Of a stretch of DNA of 12,409 nt, positions 1 to 8,548 are shown piece after piece. The notes below the pieces were generated by a model. That model searched no databases, was not told the DNA's origin, and saw only the letters and a program-made list of their open reading frames with translations. The first letter of the stretch is position 1. Every line of letters starts with the position of its first letter. Source of the DNA: Oxalobacteraceae bacterium. GTDB taxonomy: Bacteria > Pseudomonadota > Gammaproteobacteria > Burkholderiales > Burkholderiaceae_D. The DNA is taken from positions 1 to 12,409 of the forward strand of contig CANFGA010000042.1 in the NCBI GenBank assembly GCA_947446335.1, read 5' to 3'. Position numbers and translations under genes: made by a program.

Positions 1-1241
1 AGCACGCCCTGCAGCAGTTTGTCGGCGGCGGCGTATCGTTTCAGCTCGCCGCGCACTTCGGCCAGCGCGATCTGGGCAGTTGCGTCCCGTGGGTCGAGTG
101 TGATTGCTTGCTCGATCAGCTTTTGTGCCAGCGCCAGGTCGCCCGCCTGGCGCGCCAGATTGGCGTTTTGCAGCCGGTTCCAGTAGCGTGCGTTGCCCAG
201 TGCGCTGCGCCATTGGCTGGCCTTGCCCAGTTTGCTGGCGCGCTCCAGCAAGGACTGGGCGTCAGTGAAACGTTGCTGACGCAAGCGGATTACCCCCAGG
301 CCGCCGAGCGCGTCCGGTTCAGACGGGCGTTCCTTCAAGATTGTTCCGAATTGTTGCGCCGCCGCTTCCAGTGCGCCGCTGTCGAGCGTGTCAAAGCCTT
401 GCTGCAGGTCTTGACCGAGTTTGCGCGTGGCAAGCTCGATCCTGGACGGACCCTCGGCCTTGGCCAGCAGCAGTTCGAGCTTGCTGCGGATCGCCGTGTC
501 ATCCTTGTGCTCGTTCAGATAGGTTTCATACAGCGCGCGCTCATCTTTGCGTGGCGCCATCCATATCAGCGCCTGGCGCCAGGCGCTGGTGGCGCTCTTG
601 CCGACGTCGGTGCGCCGGGCCAGTTGGGTCAGGCGCGCGATCGCCTGCGCACGCGTGCCATCGCGATAAGACAAATGCTGTGCCAGCGCCAGTGCATAGC
701 GCGGATCGTTCGGATTTTCTTTTTCCAGTCTGGTCATCCCCTTGCGCGCTTCATCCCAGCCGGTGGGTGTGCCGCCCAGCGTCTGGTAGTACTCCAGCGC
801 AATTTCGCCGCTGGGCGGCTTGTCGCCGAACATGTCGCGGTAGCGTTTGACAGCTTCCTCATTCTTGCCGCTCTGGGCCAGCTTGCGGGTGGCGTCGATC
901 TGCATCGGAGCACCGCTGCGGGCGGCTATCGCCGTTTCCAGCAGGGCGACAAGAGGATGGCCCGGTTGCGCGCCTTTCAGCTTGCCCAGCCAGGTGCGCG
1001 CCGCTTCCCTGTTGTTCTTGTCGAGTTCGCCCAGACCCATTCCGTACAGCGCGTCGGGTTGACCAGGATCGAGTTGCAGCAGTTTTTTCCAGGACTCGGC
1101 CGCCAGATCGCTGCGGGTGCGGCTTTGCCAGTACTTGCCTTGATCAACCAGCGTGCGCACCACTTGCATGTCGAGAGCCCATGTCTGTTGCGCGAAGATG
1201 GCCAGGATGCTCAGGGTGAGGGTTTTGCGATGGATCGACAT
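1..1241 (-). CDS. bcsC: BcsC cellulose export protein, N-terminal part (3' end outside the window)
   Basis: BcsC is the periplasmic TPR plus outer-membrane porin that carries nascent cellulose out of the cell. Only the first 413 codons are visible; the C-terminal barrel would lie beyond the left edge. The protein starts MSIHRKTLTLSILAIFAQQTWA, a typical signal peptide with cleavage likely after residue 22. The rest is helical TPR sequence, with repeat-like segments such as the one containing LLQLDPGQPDALYGMGLGEL, another around ILKERPSEPDALGGLG, and one around AITLDPRDATAQIALAEVRG at the edge. The chosen ATG (1241) overlaps the end of bcsZ by 31 bp, which implies coupled translation; a weak GGGA lies just upstream. 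No frameshift or internal stop is seen. Last visible gene of the bcs operon. Identity rests on TPR content plus its position after bcsZ. Confidence 0.93.
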   Translation of the reverse strand, partial: MSIHRKTLTLSILAIFAQQTWALDMQVVRTLVDQGKYWQSRTRSDLAAESWKKLLQLDPGQPDALYGMGLGELDKNNREAARTWLGKLKGAQPGHPLVALLETAIAARSGAPMQIDATRKLAQSGKNEEAVKRYRDMFGDKPPSGEIALEYYQTLGGTPTGWDEARKGMTRLEKENPNDPRYALALAQHLSYRDGTRAQAIARLTQLARRTDVGKSATSAWRQALIWMAPRKDERALYETYLNEHKDDTAIRSKLELLLAKAEGPSRIELATRKLGQDLQQGFDTLDSGALEAAAQQFGTILKERPSEPDALGGLGVIRLRQQRFTDAQSLLERASKLGKASQWRSALGNARYWNRLQNANLARQAGDLALAQKLIEQAITLDPRDATAQIALAEVRGELKRYAAADKLLQGV

Positions 1242-2356
1242 GTTTTTTCCCAGGCGGTTTCCAGCACCCCTTGCGGGGAAAAGAGAAAGCGTCCTTCGCT
1301 CCAGCCGAAGCTGAACAGTGACAGGACAAGATCGTAATACGTCATTTCCGGCGCTGCGCTGCGCAGATAGGCTTGCAACTGCTTGTGCGCTGCGCTGCGC
1401 AGCGCAGCGTAGCGTGCCAGATCGCCGCGCATCTTCAGATAAGGCAGGATGGCGGCGCGAAATCCAGGGGGGGCAACGCCGCTGGTGCTGCCATCGATGG
1501 TGTCGATTTTTTCCGGCAGATCGGCATGGCCAGCGAGCCAGAGCGCGGGCCCACCCAGCACCGCGCTCTGGCGCTTGACCAGCGGATCGCTTGCATCGCT
1601 CATGCCCAGCCACAGATAGACCCGGATCGCATCGTAGCTGCCGCTGGCCGCGCTGACCTCATCGGCGATGAACCCGACGCCGCTTTGCCAGCCGACCCAG
1701 TCGGCCACCATGCCGCGCGGCGTGCTTTCGACGATCATCCGGGTGCTCGACTCGGCCATTCCTGACCAAGGCCCGCTCGGGTCGAGCATCGCCAGTCGGC
1801 GCAGCAAAGGCAACGGGCTGTAACTGGGATTGAGCCGCAACTGGCCCTCTGCCTTGATGAAACCGGTTTTTCCTGGCAATAGCACCGGTCCCAGGCCAGC
1901 AGCAGTGACCACTTCTTCCGCAGCGATCGCATTTTTCAATGCGGTGCCGCGCCGGATCAGGTCGGGTGCATGCCAGAGGCGTCCGGCCTCGATCAACCCA
2001 TAGGCCAGCCACAGATCGGCGTCCGATGCCGAATTCTTGTCCAGCAAGCCTTGCTCGACATTCCATTGCCAGGCGGGAAGCTCGGCTCCGAGATGCCCGC
2101 CGGCGAGCTTGTTGTTGGTCCAGGCCAGCATCCGCTCGAAGGCAGGGCGATCGTTGGCGATCAGTGCGAAAAACATGCCGTAGGCCTGGCCCTCGGACGT
2201 ACTGTGCTGCTGCTTCGATTGGTAGTCGACGATGCGCCCGTCCGCTTGCAGATGGCGCTCGGCGAATGTCGTCCATAGCGGCCAGTTAGCGCTTGGACAG
2301 GCTGCATGGAGCGGCATAGACACACTGAGCAAGATTGCCAGAATGGCTAGTCGCAT
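1211..2356 (-). CDS. bcsZ: BcsZ periplasmic endo-1,4-beta-glucanase (GH8)
   Basis: Glycoside hydrolase family 8 cellulase of the bcs operon. It cuts beta-1,4-glucan in the periplasm and is usually needed for normal cellulose yield and export. From the chosen ATG (381 aa) it begins MRLAILAILLSVSMPLHAA, a clear signal peptide. The GH8 motif STSEGQAYGMFF places a Glu at residue 55 and SYDAIRVYLW an Asp at 242; these match the acid/base pair known from E. coli BcsZ (Glu55/Asp243). A second conserved motif, DADLWLAYGLIEAGRLW, starts at 112. The ATG is one base after the bcsB stop. An in-frame GTG 27 nt upstream (2383) lies inside bcsB and would put polar residues before the signal peptide, so I rejected it. 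Full length, no damage. The C-terminal part contains a duplicated LRSAA segment (see findings). Confidence 0.95.
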   Translation of the reverse strand: MRLAILAILLSVSMPLHAACPSANWPLWTTFAERHLQADGRIVDYQSKQQHSTSEGQAYGMFFALIANDRPAFERMLAWTNNKLAGGHLGAELPAWQWNVEQGLLDKNSASDADLWLAYGLIEAGRLWHAPDLIRRGTALKNAIAAEEVVTAAGLGPVLLPGKTGFIKAEGQLRLNPSYSPLPLLRRLAMLDPSGPWSGMAESSTRMIVESTPRGMVADWVGWQSGVGFIADEVSAASGSYDAIRVYLWLGMSDASDPLVKRQSAVLGGPALWLAGHADLPEKIDTIDGSTSGVAPPGFRAAILPYLKMRGDLARYAALRSAAHKQLQAYLRSAAPEMTYYDLVLSLFSFGWSEGRFLFSPQGVLETAWEKTCRSIAKPSP

Positions 2357-2357
2357 C

Positions 2358-4598
2358 TCAGTTGTCCAGCCGCTGGGCTGCACGGCGGCGCAGCATGAAG
2401 AATGAAAAAATGCCGATCAGACTGGCGCTGATCCCTGCCAGCAAGGCCAGCAGCCACGGATGGAAGGACAACCACCATTGCAGGTACAGGACAGGCGGCA
2501 AGCTGCCGACATCGTAGGACTGCCGCTCATCGAGCATCAGCACTTGGCCATTGCGTAGCGCCACCACGCTGCCCTGAATTTTGCGCACCAGCGTCGGTTC
2601 CAGCAATGCATCGAGCAAGCTGGCATATTCCTGTTCATTGTTGGCCTGCAAGGCTACCACGCTGCGTCCGTTCTTCAGCGGTGATTCGAAGCCCATCAGC
2701 AGAGCGCCGGGCAAATCCTGGCGCAGTGTCAGCCTTGCTGACGATACCGTCTGGCGTTGTCCGGTGATTTCATGCCACCAGTTGATAGCGCTGTCGTACA
2801 TGCCTGACAGTGCGTAACGCTGATCCTTGCCATCCGATGAAAATGGCAGACTGCTGCGCCATGCTGCAAACAGCGGCTGGTTGCGCTCGGAACCGATGAC
2901 CAGCAAATCCTTGTCCACCAGCGCTGGCAGCTGCGACGGCAGCGCCACCAGAACGCCGGTGGCAGGGTAACCGGTCGATTCGCCCATGCGCCCCATCAAG
3001 CCCAAATAGGTGCTGACATGCACTGCCTGCGGTACGGCAGGCAAGATGACGGCGCTTTGCGACAGATCGGCCATGCGGGTAAATGGGAAGCCGCTGTTGG
3101 CGAACACGGCGAGATCTGGCATCGCAAGGAAATGTGGCAGCCCGGACAGGTCGATGCTGGAATCGCCATCGATGGTGCCGCTGACGTTCTCGATGATGGT
3201 GTCGTGGCAGGCGCCTTGTTTCAGGTATTCATACTGGTAGTGAAATTGCAACTGGCTGTTGGGTGACAGTGCATTGGCCGGAATCTTGATGCGCGTTTGT
3301 TCTGACGAGCGTGCGCTGGGCCAGAAACGCTCCATCCACGCAAACGTGCGCGGCGGCACGCTCGCTGGCAGCTTGATCGATTCGATGAACAGCGCGTTGA
3401 CGCCAATGTTGAGGGTCGACTTGTCCGGTACCGGGCGCGGCGTGTAGCGGTATTTCAAATCGAGCGGCACGCCGTTCGAACGCCACGTAAACAGATCGGG
3501 CGGCAGGCGCAGATTGACTCGCACCAGATCCGGACTATAGCCATTGACCGTCATCTCGGGCTTGGCAGTCAGGTCGCCCAGCGGCACCGGACGATCGGTG
3601 GCAATCCAGTTTGGTGCATCGTGCGCCAGCCGCGGGCGAGCGGGCGGCAATTCGGTGATCAGCGCCGTGGCGCCACTCATCGCGCGGTTGCTCAGTGCCA
3701 GCGCCTGGGCCGCTTGCTTCAATTCATTGCCGTCGCGGCCCATCACCAGCAGCACCTTGCTGCTGGCGTCTTTCGGATGGTCGATGATGGACAAGGTTGG
3801 TCCGGTGATGATCGGCAGCACGATCCCGGCCGGCGTTTCTTGCGCGGTGGCGAACAGCACGGCATGGCCGCTATCGGGCAACTGGTTCAGATGGGCGGGA
3901 AACTGGGCACCGCGGTAGCCGGCCAGCGCGCCGAACCATGAGGCCAGCGTACCCGATGCTTCCAGCGTGGACGGGGCCGGGGAGGTGCCGAAGACGAAAG
4001 GCAGCACCAGGCGTCTGCCGTCGCTCCGGTCGAAGATTGGCCTGGGCAGCAGCGCGAGGTCATTGACTTGGTTGATCTGGGCCACCGTGATGTCGAGTGT
4101 GCTCTGGTTGCTGACCGTCGCCCACAGGCTGGAATGCATCGGATCTTCGCATTGATCGGTGTAATGGCCGATCAACTTGACGTTGAGCCGGTTGAATTCA
4201 GTGACGATGCGCGGATCGATGGCGAATTCGCGCACTTGCTGCGTGCTGCCTTGTGCCTTGGGCAGCAACAACGAGCTGATGACTTCGTCGTTTAGCATCA
4301 GGACCAGATGGGATGTTTCGGGCAGCAGTGCAGGCGAATAGTGGTAAGCGATCCTGAGCCGTGCTGCAACCACGACTTCGTCGGCGCGTATGTTAAATGG
4401 AATGCCGGCGATCCCCTCGGCGCCGCGCAAGGTCAGTGGCGTCGTGATCCCCAGTTGCTTGAAGGTCAGCGTGAAGCTGCGGGTTTTGGCGGTATTGTTG
4501 GCGTGGGCCGCCATCGTGCCGGCCAGCGTCAGGACGACCGACGCGAGGACCGCGATCAGCATGCTCAGGCGCGGTGGCAGGGGAAGTCGAATCATCAC
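2358..4598 (-). CDS. bcsB: BcsB cellulose synthase periplasmic regulatory subunit
   Basis: BcsB is the periplasmic partner of BcsA, guiding the glucan across the periplasm and anchoring to the inner membrane next to the synthase. The 746-residue protein is the usual size. It has an N-terminal signal sequence ending near AAHA (about residue 33), then alternating carbohydrate-binding and flavodoxin-like domains. The conserved segment GHYTDQCEDPMHSSLWATVS (144-163) is a typical BcsB marker. A single C-terminal membrane helix (about 715-736) is followed by a basic tail, RRRAAQRLDN. The start is ambiguous: GTG at 4598 overlaps the bcsA stop as GTGA and has AGGAG 9 nt upstream, while the next codon is ATG (4595), sharing one base with that stop. 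Either gives coupling to bcsA. BcsA/BcsB are separate genes here, not fused. Confidence 0.96.
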   Translation of the reverse strand: MMIRLPLPPRLSMLIAVLASVVLTLAGTMAAHANNTAKTRSFTLTFKQLGITTPLTLRGAEGIAGIPFNIRADEVVVAARLRIAYHYSPALLPETSHLVLMLNDEVISSLLLPKAQGSTQQVREFAIDPRIVTEFNRLNVKLIGHYTDQCEDPMHSSLWATVSNQSTLDITVAQINQVNDLALLPRPIFDRSDGRRLVLPFVFGTSPAPSTLEASGTLASWFGALAGYRGAQFPAHLNQLPDSGHAVLFATAQETPAGIVLPIITGPTLSIIDHPKDASSKVLLVMGRDGNELKQAAQALALSNRAMSGATALITELPPARPRLAHDAPNWIATDRPVPLGDLTAKPEMTVNGYSPDLVRVNLRLPPDLFTWRSNGVPLDLKYRYTPRPVPDKSTLNIGVNALFIESIKLPASVPPRTFAWMERFWPSARSSEQTRIKIPANALSPNSQLQFHYQYEYLKQGACHDTIIENVSGTIDGDSSIDLSGLPHFLAMPDLAVFANSGFPFTRMADLSQSAVILPAVPQAVHVSTYLGLMGRMGESTGYPATGVLVALPSQLPALVDKDLLVIGSERNQPLFAAWRSSLPFSSDGKDQRYALSGMYDSAINWWHEITGQRQTVSSARLTLRQDLPGALLMGFESPLKNGRSVVALQANNEQEYASLLDALLEPTLVRKIQGSVVALRNGQVLMLDERQSYDVGSLPPVLYLQWWLSFHPWLLALLAGISASLIGIFSFFMLRRRAAQRLDN

Positions 4599-6802
4599 GC
4601 CGAATCGCTCCTGGAAGAGGTTTTGGCATTGCGATGCAAGCCATTGTAGATTTCTGCGCCAGACTGGCGCAGGAACTCCATGATGCCGCCGGCGCCGATC
4701 CGGAAAATCTGGCCAAGTGCGCGCAGTGGCCTGTCCTGCTTGGCTTGGCCCCAGCTATCGACCCAGGCATCGGCCCGCACAAAAGAGCATTGGACCAGCT
4801 CTTTTTCCTGCTGCAAGTTCAATTCATGGAACTTCAGGCCCAGTTGTCGCTCGTTGATGCGCACCGCGTGTGTGGGGAAGATGAATTCCTCGCTGCCCCT
4901 GTACAACGATATGTTGAGCCGTTGCTGTTGTTTGATTTCCAGCGCAGCCGGCAAGACCAGGCTCAGGCCGCCTTCGGAAAAATTTTCTGTTTCGCAAGCG
5001 ATGGTTCGACCACCGGGCAAGTGCAAGGTCGCCGGCAGGTGCATCGGTATCCGGTGGTTGTGGCGCACTTGCCTGGCCTCGTTGGCGACCGCCGTTGCCG
5101 CGCCCAGGATCAGCAAATTCTGGGCCGTCCAGGCCATGTTCAGTATCACCGTCGTGGTTTCCCCTTTGTCCCACAGCGTCAGGAGCACGATGCCGGCCGT
5201 GAAGCCGATCAAATTCATGCTCAGCAGCACGATAAAAGGGCGTGAAATAGCCCAGTCGAAGAAATTTTGATCGGTCATTCCACCTTTGGCGGTCACGTTG
5301 AAATTGCCAGCACGGGGATTGATGAACGCATGCAGCGTGGGGCGCAAGATGTACCAAGCCAGCACCGATTCATATACTTCATTCCAGAATGAATGGCGAA
5401 ACCGCCCTTGAATGCGGGAATTGGTGATGGTCGAGTGCAGCAGGTGGGGCAGCACGAAAATCACAATGTCGAGCGCGGATGCGGCAATCACATGGGCGCC
5501 GAAGAGCAGATAGGACAATGGCGCAGTCAGGAAAATTACGCGCGGCAAGCCATAGAAAAAGTGCAGCATCGCATTCAAGTAGCACAGCCTTTGCCCCAGC
5601 GACAATCCTTTTCCGAGCAATGGGTTGTCGATGCGGAATATCTGGGCCATGCCGCGCGCCCACCGCATGCGCTGGCCTACGTGGCTGGACAGGCTGTCAG
5701 TGGCCAGGCCTGCAGCCTGCGGAATGCCGAGGTATGCCGTTTCGTAACCGAGTCGGTGCAGCTTGAGCGCGGTGTGCGCATCCTCGGTCACGGTCTCGAC
5801 CGCGATGCCGTTGATTTCCAGCAGCGCTGAGCGGCGCAGCACCGCGCAGGAACCGCAAAAAAAGGAGGCGTTCCACAGATCGTTGCCATTTTGGATCAGG
5901 CCATAAAACAGTTCGCCTTCGTTGGGTGTGTTGCGGAAGGTACCCAGATTTTTTTCAAATGGATCAGGCGAAAAAAAATAGTGCGGCGTCTGCAACATCG
6001 CGATGTTCTTGTTTTTCACGAACCAGCCGACTGCAATCTGCAAGAACGATCGGGTCGGAATATGGTCACAATCGAAGATCGCGATCAGTTCGCCGGACGT
6101 TTTGGGCAGCGCCGCGTTGATATTGCCGGCCTTGGCATGATGATTGTCGGGCCGGGTCAGATGGGTGACGCCGACCGAAGCACAAAAGGCGCCAAATTCG
6201 GGGCGGCGGCCGTCGTCGAGGACATAAATGCGAATCTTGTTGGCCGGCCAGTCCAGTGCCAGCGCTGCAAAGACGGTTGGCTTGACGATTGCCAGCGCTT
6301 CGTTATAGGTGGGAATAAAGATGTCTACTGTGGGCCAGTTGGTTTGGTCGGGCGGCATCAGCACCGGTTTGCGCTCCAGTGGCCATGCCGTTTGTACGAA
6401 GCCCAGCACCAGAACCACGAAGGCATACAGCTCGGCCAGCAGCAATGCGCTGCCAAATATCAGGTCCGGCGTCGATCCGGTACTGATCGTTTCGGTCAGG
6501 CGCCAGTACAAATAACGCGATGAGGCCACCAGCGACAGGCAGACCAGAATCAGGATCGCCGACTTGGTATTGTGGCGCTTGACCAGCAATGCCATTGCCA
6601 GACAGCATGAGGCAAACAGCACCTGGCTCCAGCGCTCCAGCGGAACCGTGATGACCAGCAAGAACAAGCCGATTCCCAGCGTCAGCAGAAATCCTTTGAC
6701 GCCGCGTGCAAGGATCGAGGTTCCCATCCAGGCGCGCTCGAGCAGGGCGAATAGCGCTGTGCCGACAGGAGAGAGCAAACGGGATTGGATAGCGTGCATC
6801 AT
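4595..6802 (-). CDS. bcsA: BcsA cellulose synthase catalytic subunit with PilZ domain
   Basis: Processive inner-membrane GT2 enzyme that polymerises UDP-glucose into beta-1,4-glucan and extrudes it through its own channel, activated by c-di-GMP. From ATG 6802 it is 735 aa. All signature residues are present: YVLDDG (DD at 196-197), FDCDH (DxD at 244-246), TVTED (catalytic Asp 341), and QRMRW (377-381). The FFCGSCAV segment is near 314-321 and the gating-loop motif FNVTAK at 501-506. Several hydrophobic helices precede the GT domain and more follow it. The C-terminal PilZ domain has RHNHR (580-584) and NFSEGG (607-612), matching RxxxR and (D/N)xSxxG, so c-di-GMP binding should be intact. The start is 4 nt after the bcsQ stop, with GGGGTGA upstream; a second ATG follows directly. 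The reading frame extends 28 codons further upstream into bcsQ, but that stretch looks like bcsQ shadow. Confidence 0.98.
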   Translation of the reverse strand: MMHAIQSRLLSPVGTALFALLERAWMGTSILARGVKGFLLTLGIGLFLLVITVPLERWSQVLFASCCLAMALLVKRHNTKSAILILVCLSLVASSRYLYWRLTETISTGSTPDLIFGSALLLAELYAFVVLVLGFVQTAWPLERKPVLMPPDQTNWPTVDIFIPTYNEALAIVKPTVFAALALDWPANKIRIYVLDDGRRPEFGAFCASVGVTHLTRPDNHHAKAGNINAALPKTSGELIAIFDCDHIPTRSFLQIAVGWFVKNKNIAMLQTPHYFFSPDPFEKNLGTFRNTPNEGELFYGLIQNGNDLWNASFFCGSCAVLRRSALLEINGIAVETVTEDAHTALKLHRLGYETAYLGIPQAAGLATDSLSSHVGQRMRWARGMAQIFRIDNPLLGKGLSLGQRLCYLNAMLHFFYGLPRVIFLTAPLSYLLFGAHVIAASALDIVIFVLPHLLHSTITNSRIQGRFRHSFWNEVYESVLAWYILRPTLHAFINPRAGNFNVTAKGGMTDQNFFDWAISRPFIVLLSMNLIGFTAGIVLLTLWDKGETTTVILNMAWTAQNLLILGAATAVANEARQVRHNHRIPMHLPATLHLPGGRTIACETENFSEGGLSLVLPAALEIKQQQRLNISLYRGSEEFIFPTHAVRINERQLGLKFHELNLQQEKELVQCSFVRADAWVDSWGQAKQDRPLRALGQIFRIGAGGIMEFLRQSGAEIYNGLHRNAKTSSRSDSA

Positions 6803-6806
6803 GGAG

Positions 6807-7568
6807 TCACCCCGCGAGCCTGTGAGCCACATTCTTCGCCAGCAAGATGAAGTCGTGGGAAGACTGAGAGTGCTGGTCGTAATCAAGCACTGTCTGGCTG
6901 AAGGCGAGCGCTTCGCTCACCGCCTGGTCGTAATGAATGCTGCCGATCACGCTCTCGCGCAGATGCAGATGGACGGCGTCGGCGACATCGCGTCCCAGCT
7001 GGTGCATGCTATCTGTCTGGTTGATCAGGTAGCTGGCGCAGATGAAATTGGCACGCTCCGAGCAATAGCTTCGGTACAGGCTTTCCATCGCGGGAATGGT
7101 GGCGTAGGATGCAGCATCGGGCAACACGACGGTCAATCCGAAATGGGCATGCCGCAGCATTTGGCGCAGGTAGACCGAGGCGCCCGGCGGCGTGTCGACG
7201 ATGACCATCATGTCTTCAGGCAAGTCCAACGCTGCCAGATTATGGATCAGCCAGTCGTCGTCGTTGTCGAGTACGCGCTCGAATTCTCTCCGGCCATCCT
7301 CATTGATCATCCCGAACGGAAGGTAATGGGTATTGTTGTTAAATTTGAACACGACATCGGACCATGCGCCATCTGCCAGCGAGGTGGGCGCCAATCCTTC
7401 CGGTGCGCCCGGGTCCATGCCAAAATGCAGGCGCAATGCATTTTGCGGATCCAGATCTATGGCCAGCACCTGATGCCCGGCGGCGCTCAGTGCAATAGCC
7501 AAGTTGGCCGATACTGTCGTTTTGCCGACACCGCCCTTGGCCGAGACGACGGCGATGAGCCTTGTCAT
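6807..7568 (-). CDS. bcsQ: BcsQ, MinD/ParA-type ATPase of the cellulose operon
   Basis: BcsQ (YhjQ) is a cytoplasmic SIMIBI-class ATPase associated with cellulose synthase assembly; in E. coli it works with BcsR and BcsE. The 253-residue protein has the deviant Walker A motif KGGVGKTT (11-18) with its signature lysine. LAIDLDPQ (switch region, Asp38 and Asp40) and VIVDTPPG (Walker B-like, Asp125) follow in the right order. There is no signal peptide. The ATG overlaps the bcsP stop as ATGA, so the two are likely translationally coupled, and its own stop is 4 nt before bcsA. No bcsE is visible, so its partner in this organism is more likely BcsP. Family assignment is secure; the specific bcsQ name rests on context plus the motif set. 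Confidence 0.94.
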   Translation of the reverse strand: MTRLIAVVSAKGGVGKTTVSANLAIALSAAGHQVLAIDLDPQNALRLHFGMDPGAPEGLAPTSLADGAWSDVVFKFNNNTHYLPFGMINEDGRREFERVLDNDDDWLIHNLAALDLPEDMMVIVDTPPGASVYLRQMLRHAHFGLTVVLPDAASYATIPAMESLYRSYCSERANFICASYLINQTDSMHQLGRDVADAVHLHLRESVIGSIHYDQAVSEALAFSQTVLDYDQHSQSSHDFILLAKNVAHRLAG

Positions 7569-7969
7569 GTCTTGCTGCTATTGAACAGCATGGAGCGCTT
7601 GGGTACCGCTGCGCTGGTCGGTGCAAGCAGGGGAGCGGCACCGATGAGGCGCTGGAAGATATCCGACAGCGAGTCGGCTTGATTGGTGCGTGCAGCGGGC
7701 ATCGGTGCAGCGCCCAGGCTCTCGACCGGGAGCGAGACGACAGGGCGCAATGCGGGCTTGCATTGCGATACGGCAGGTGCAGATGCCACTTGTTCTATGG
7801 TCAGCCGCGACAGGATGGGCCAGCGAGACTCTGCCGCGACGGCGCGGCTGTCGCGGCCAATTTCCTGGTATTGGTCCGGCTCGCCATCAAACTTGCGAAA
7901 CAAGTCTTTTATATCGTTGGAGCGCACCTGATGCGCCTGCGGGCTTGCCATATTCTTTGGGGAATTCAT
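7565..7969 (-). CDS. bcsP: BcsP-like cellulose biosynthesis accessory protein (BcsR-like N-terminus)
   Basis: A 134-residue soluble protein with no signal peptide or membrane segment. Residues 18-56 resemble the small enterobacterial BcsR protein: NDIKDLF...PDQYQEI, an Ala-rich stretch, then RWPILSRL, in the same order and spacing as I recall in BcsR. After about residue 60 comes a Pro/Ala/Val-rich, probably disordered stretch. Then there is an amphipathic helix, SLSDIFQRLIG (100-110), and a polar tail ending SMLFNSSKT. Proteins of this layout occur beside bcsQ in betaproteobacterial bcs operons and are called BcsP. The exact biochemical role is unknown; by analogy with BcsR it may bind BcsQ (inference). 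The start is supported by AAGGAC 5 nt upstream. It lies 12 nt after bcsD and overlaps bcsQ by 4 nt. Confidence 0.82.
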   Translation of the reverse strand: MNSPKNMASPQAHQVRSNDIKDLFRKFDGEPDQYQEIGRDSRAVAAESRWPILSRLTIEQVASAPAVSQCKPALRPVVSLPVESLGAAPMPAARTNQADSLSDIFQRLIGAAPLLAPTSAAVPKRSMLFNSSKT

Positions 7970-7981
7970 GGTCCGTCCTTT

Positions 7982-8443
7982 TCAAGCGCGGCTGAGTTTG
8001 AAAACAAGCTGGTTTTCGGCATCGGCTGTGCCAACTTGTTGCACGCGCAGGCCGGGATCGATGCCTGTGATGTCGAACCAGCGTTGATAGACTCCTTCGA
8101 AAAAGGCCGGGGTCCAGTTGGAGCAAGCTTCGCCAAAGGTAGCGCGCAGCGGCGAACACAGGTGCCGGATATCGAGCCAGTTGTCGCTTTCGGAAAATTC
8201 GACCCAGCCCCAATCGAGATCGGCCCAGAATTGATTCACGCATTGCTGCAATTGATCCAAGGTCGTGCATGGGCTGACGTCGATACCGTCGGCGAAACGC
8301 ATGCCGAGGCGCGCCATCAATTTTCGCAAGTCATTCTGGTCGAGTTGGGCGCCAAATTCGGCACCCATTGCGCCGATGAAATCGCGCCATTGACGCGATG
8401 CTTGCTGCTGCGCGTAGTACTTGATCGATTTTTCAATATGCAT
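7982..8443 (-). CDS. bcsD: BcsD cellulose synthase subunit D
   Basis: BcsD forms a periplasmic ring-like oligomer in acetic acid bacteria that helps align glucan chains into fibres. Its presence marks a type I bcs operon. From ATG 8443 the protein is 153 aa, close to the roughly 156 aa of Komagataeibacter BcsD. It opens with MHIEKSIKYYAQQQASRQW and has no signal peptide, as in known BcsD. The segment FWADLDWGWVEF and the C-terminal LVFKLSRA look family-like. The start is chosen because AGGA (8451-8454) sits 7 nt upstream; an in-frame ATG at 8485 would add 14 residues but has no ribosome binding site. First gene of the operon. Identity rests on size, context and a remembered resemblance, so it is a little less certain than bcsA/B/Z. 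Confidence 0.87.
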   Translation of the reverse strand: MHIEKSIKYYAQQQASRQWRDFIGAMGAEFGAQLDQNDLRKLMARLGMRFADGIDVSPCTTLDQLQQCVNQFWADLDWGWVEFSESDNWLDIRHLCSPLRATFGEACSNWTPAFFEGVYQRWFDITGIDPGLRVQQVGTADAENQLVFKLSRA

Positions 8444-8526
8444 TTGATTTTCCTGGGAAAAATCACTGTATTGCGCATGTCGCATCGGTGCGAAATAATT
8501 GCTACCAGACTTGCCAGTATTTTTAA

Positions 8527-8540
8527 TTGACCTGAATCAA
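8527..8540. promoter_or_regulatory. FNR/Anr-like box upstream of bcsD
   Basis: The sequence TTGACCTGAATCAA matches the FNR/Anr consensus TTGAT-N4-ATCAA at 9 of 10 defined positions. It lies within an ATTGA-N6-TCAAT dyad (8526-8541). Its centre is at about +8 to +9 of the predicted bcs start, a place where binding would normally repress. If the true start is near 8492 the same box would sit at -41.5, the class II activation position. CRP-family proteins other than FNR could also recognise it. Confidence 0.45.
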
Positions 8541-8548
8541 TAAATATT

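Noticed and set aside
108..1337. Long plus-strand ORF opposite bcsC
   Set aside because: Antisense shadow of a GC-rich coding region; the minus-strand product has a signal peptide and TPR repeats.
8500..8517. Sigma-54-like site TGGCA...GC upstream of bcsD on the minus strand
   Set aside because: The GG and GC elements are 11 nt apart rather than the required 10, and the -12 element is poor.
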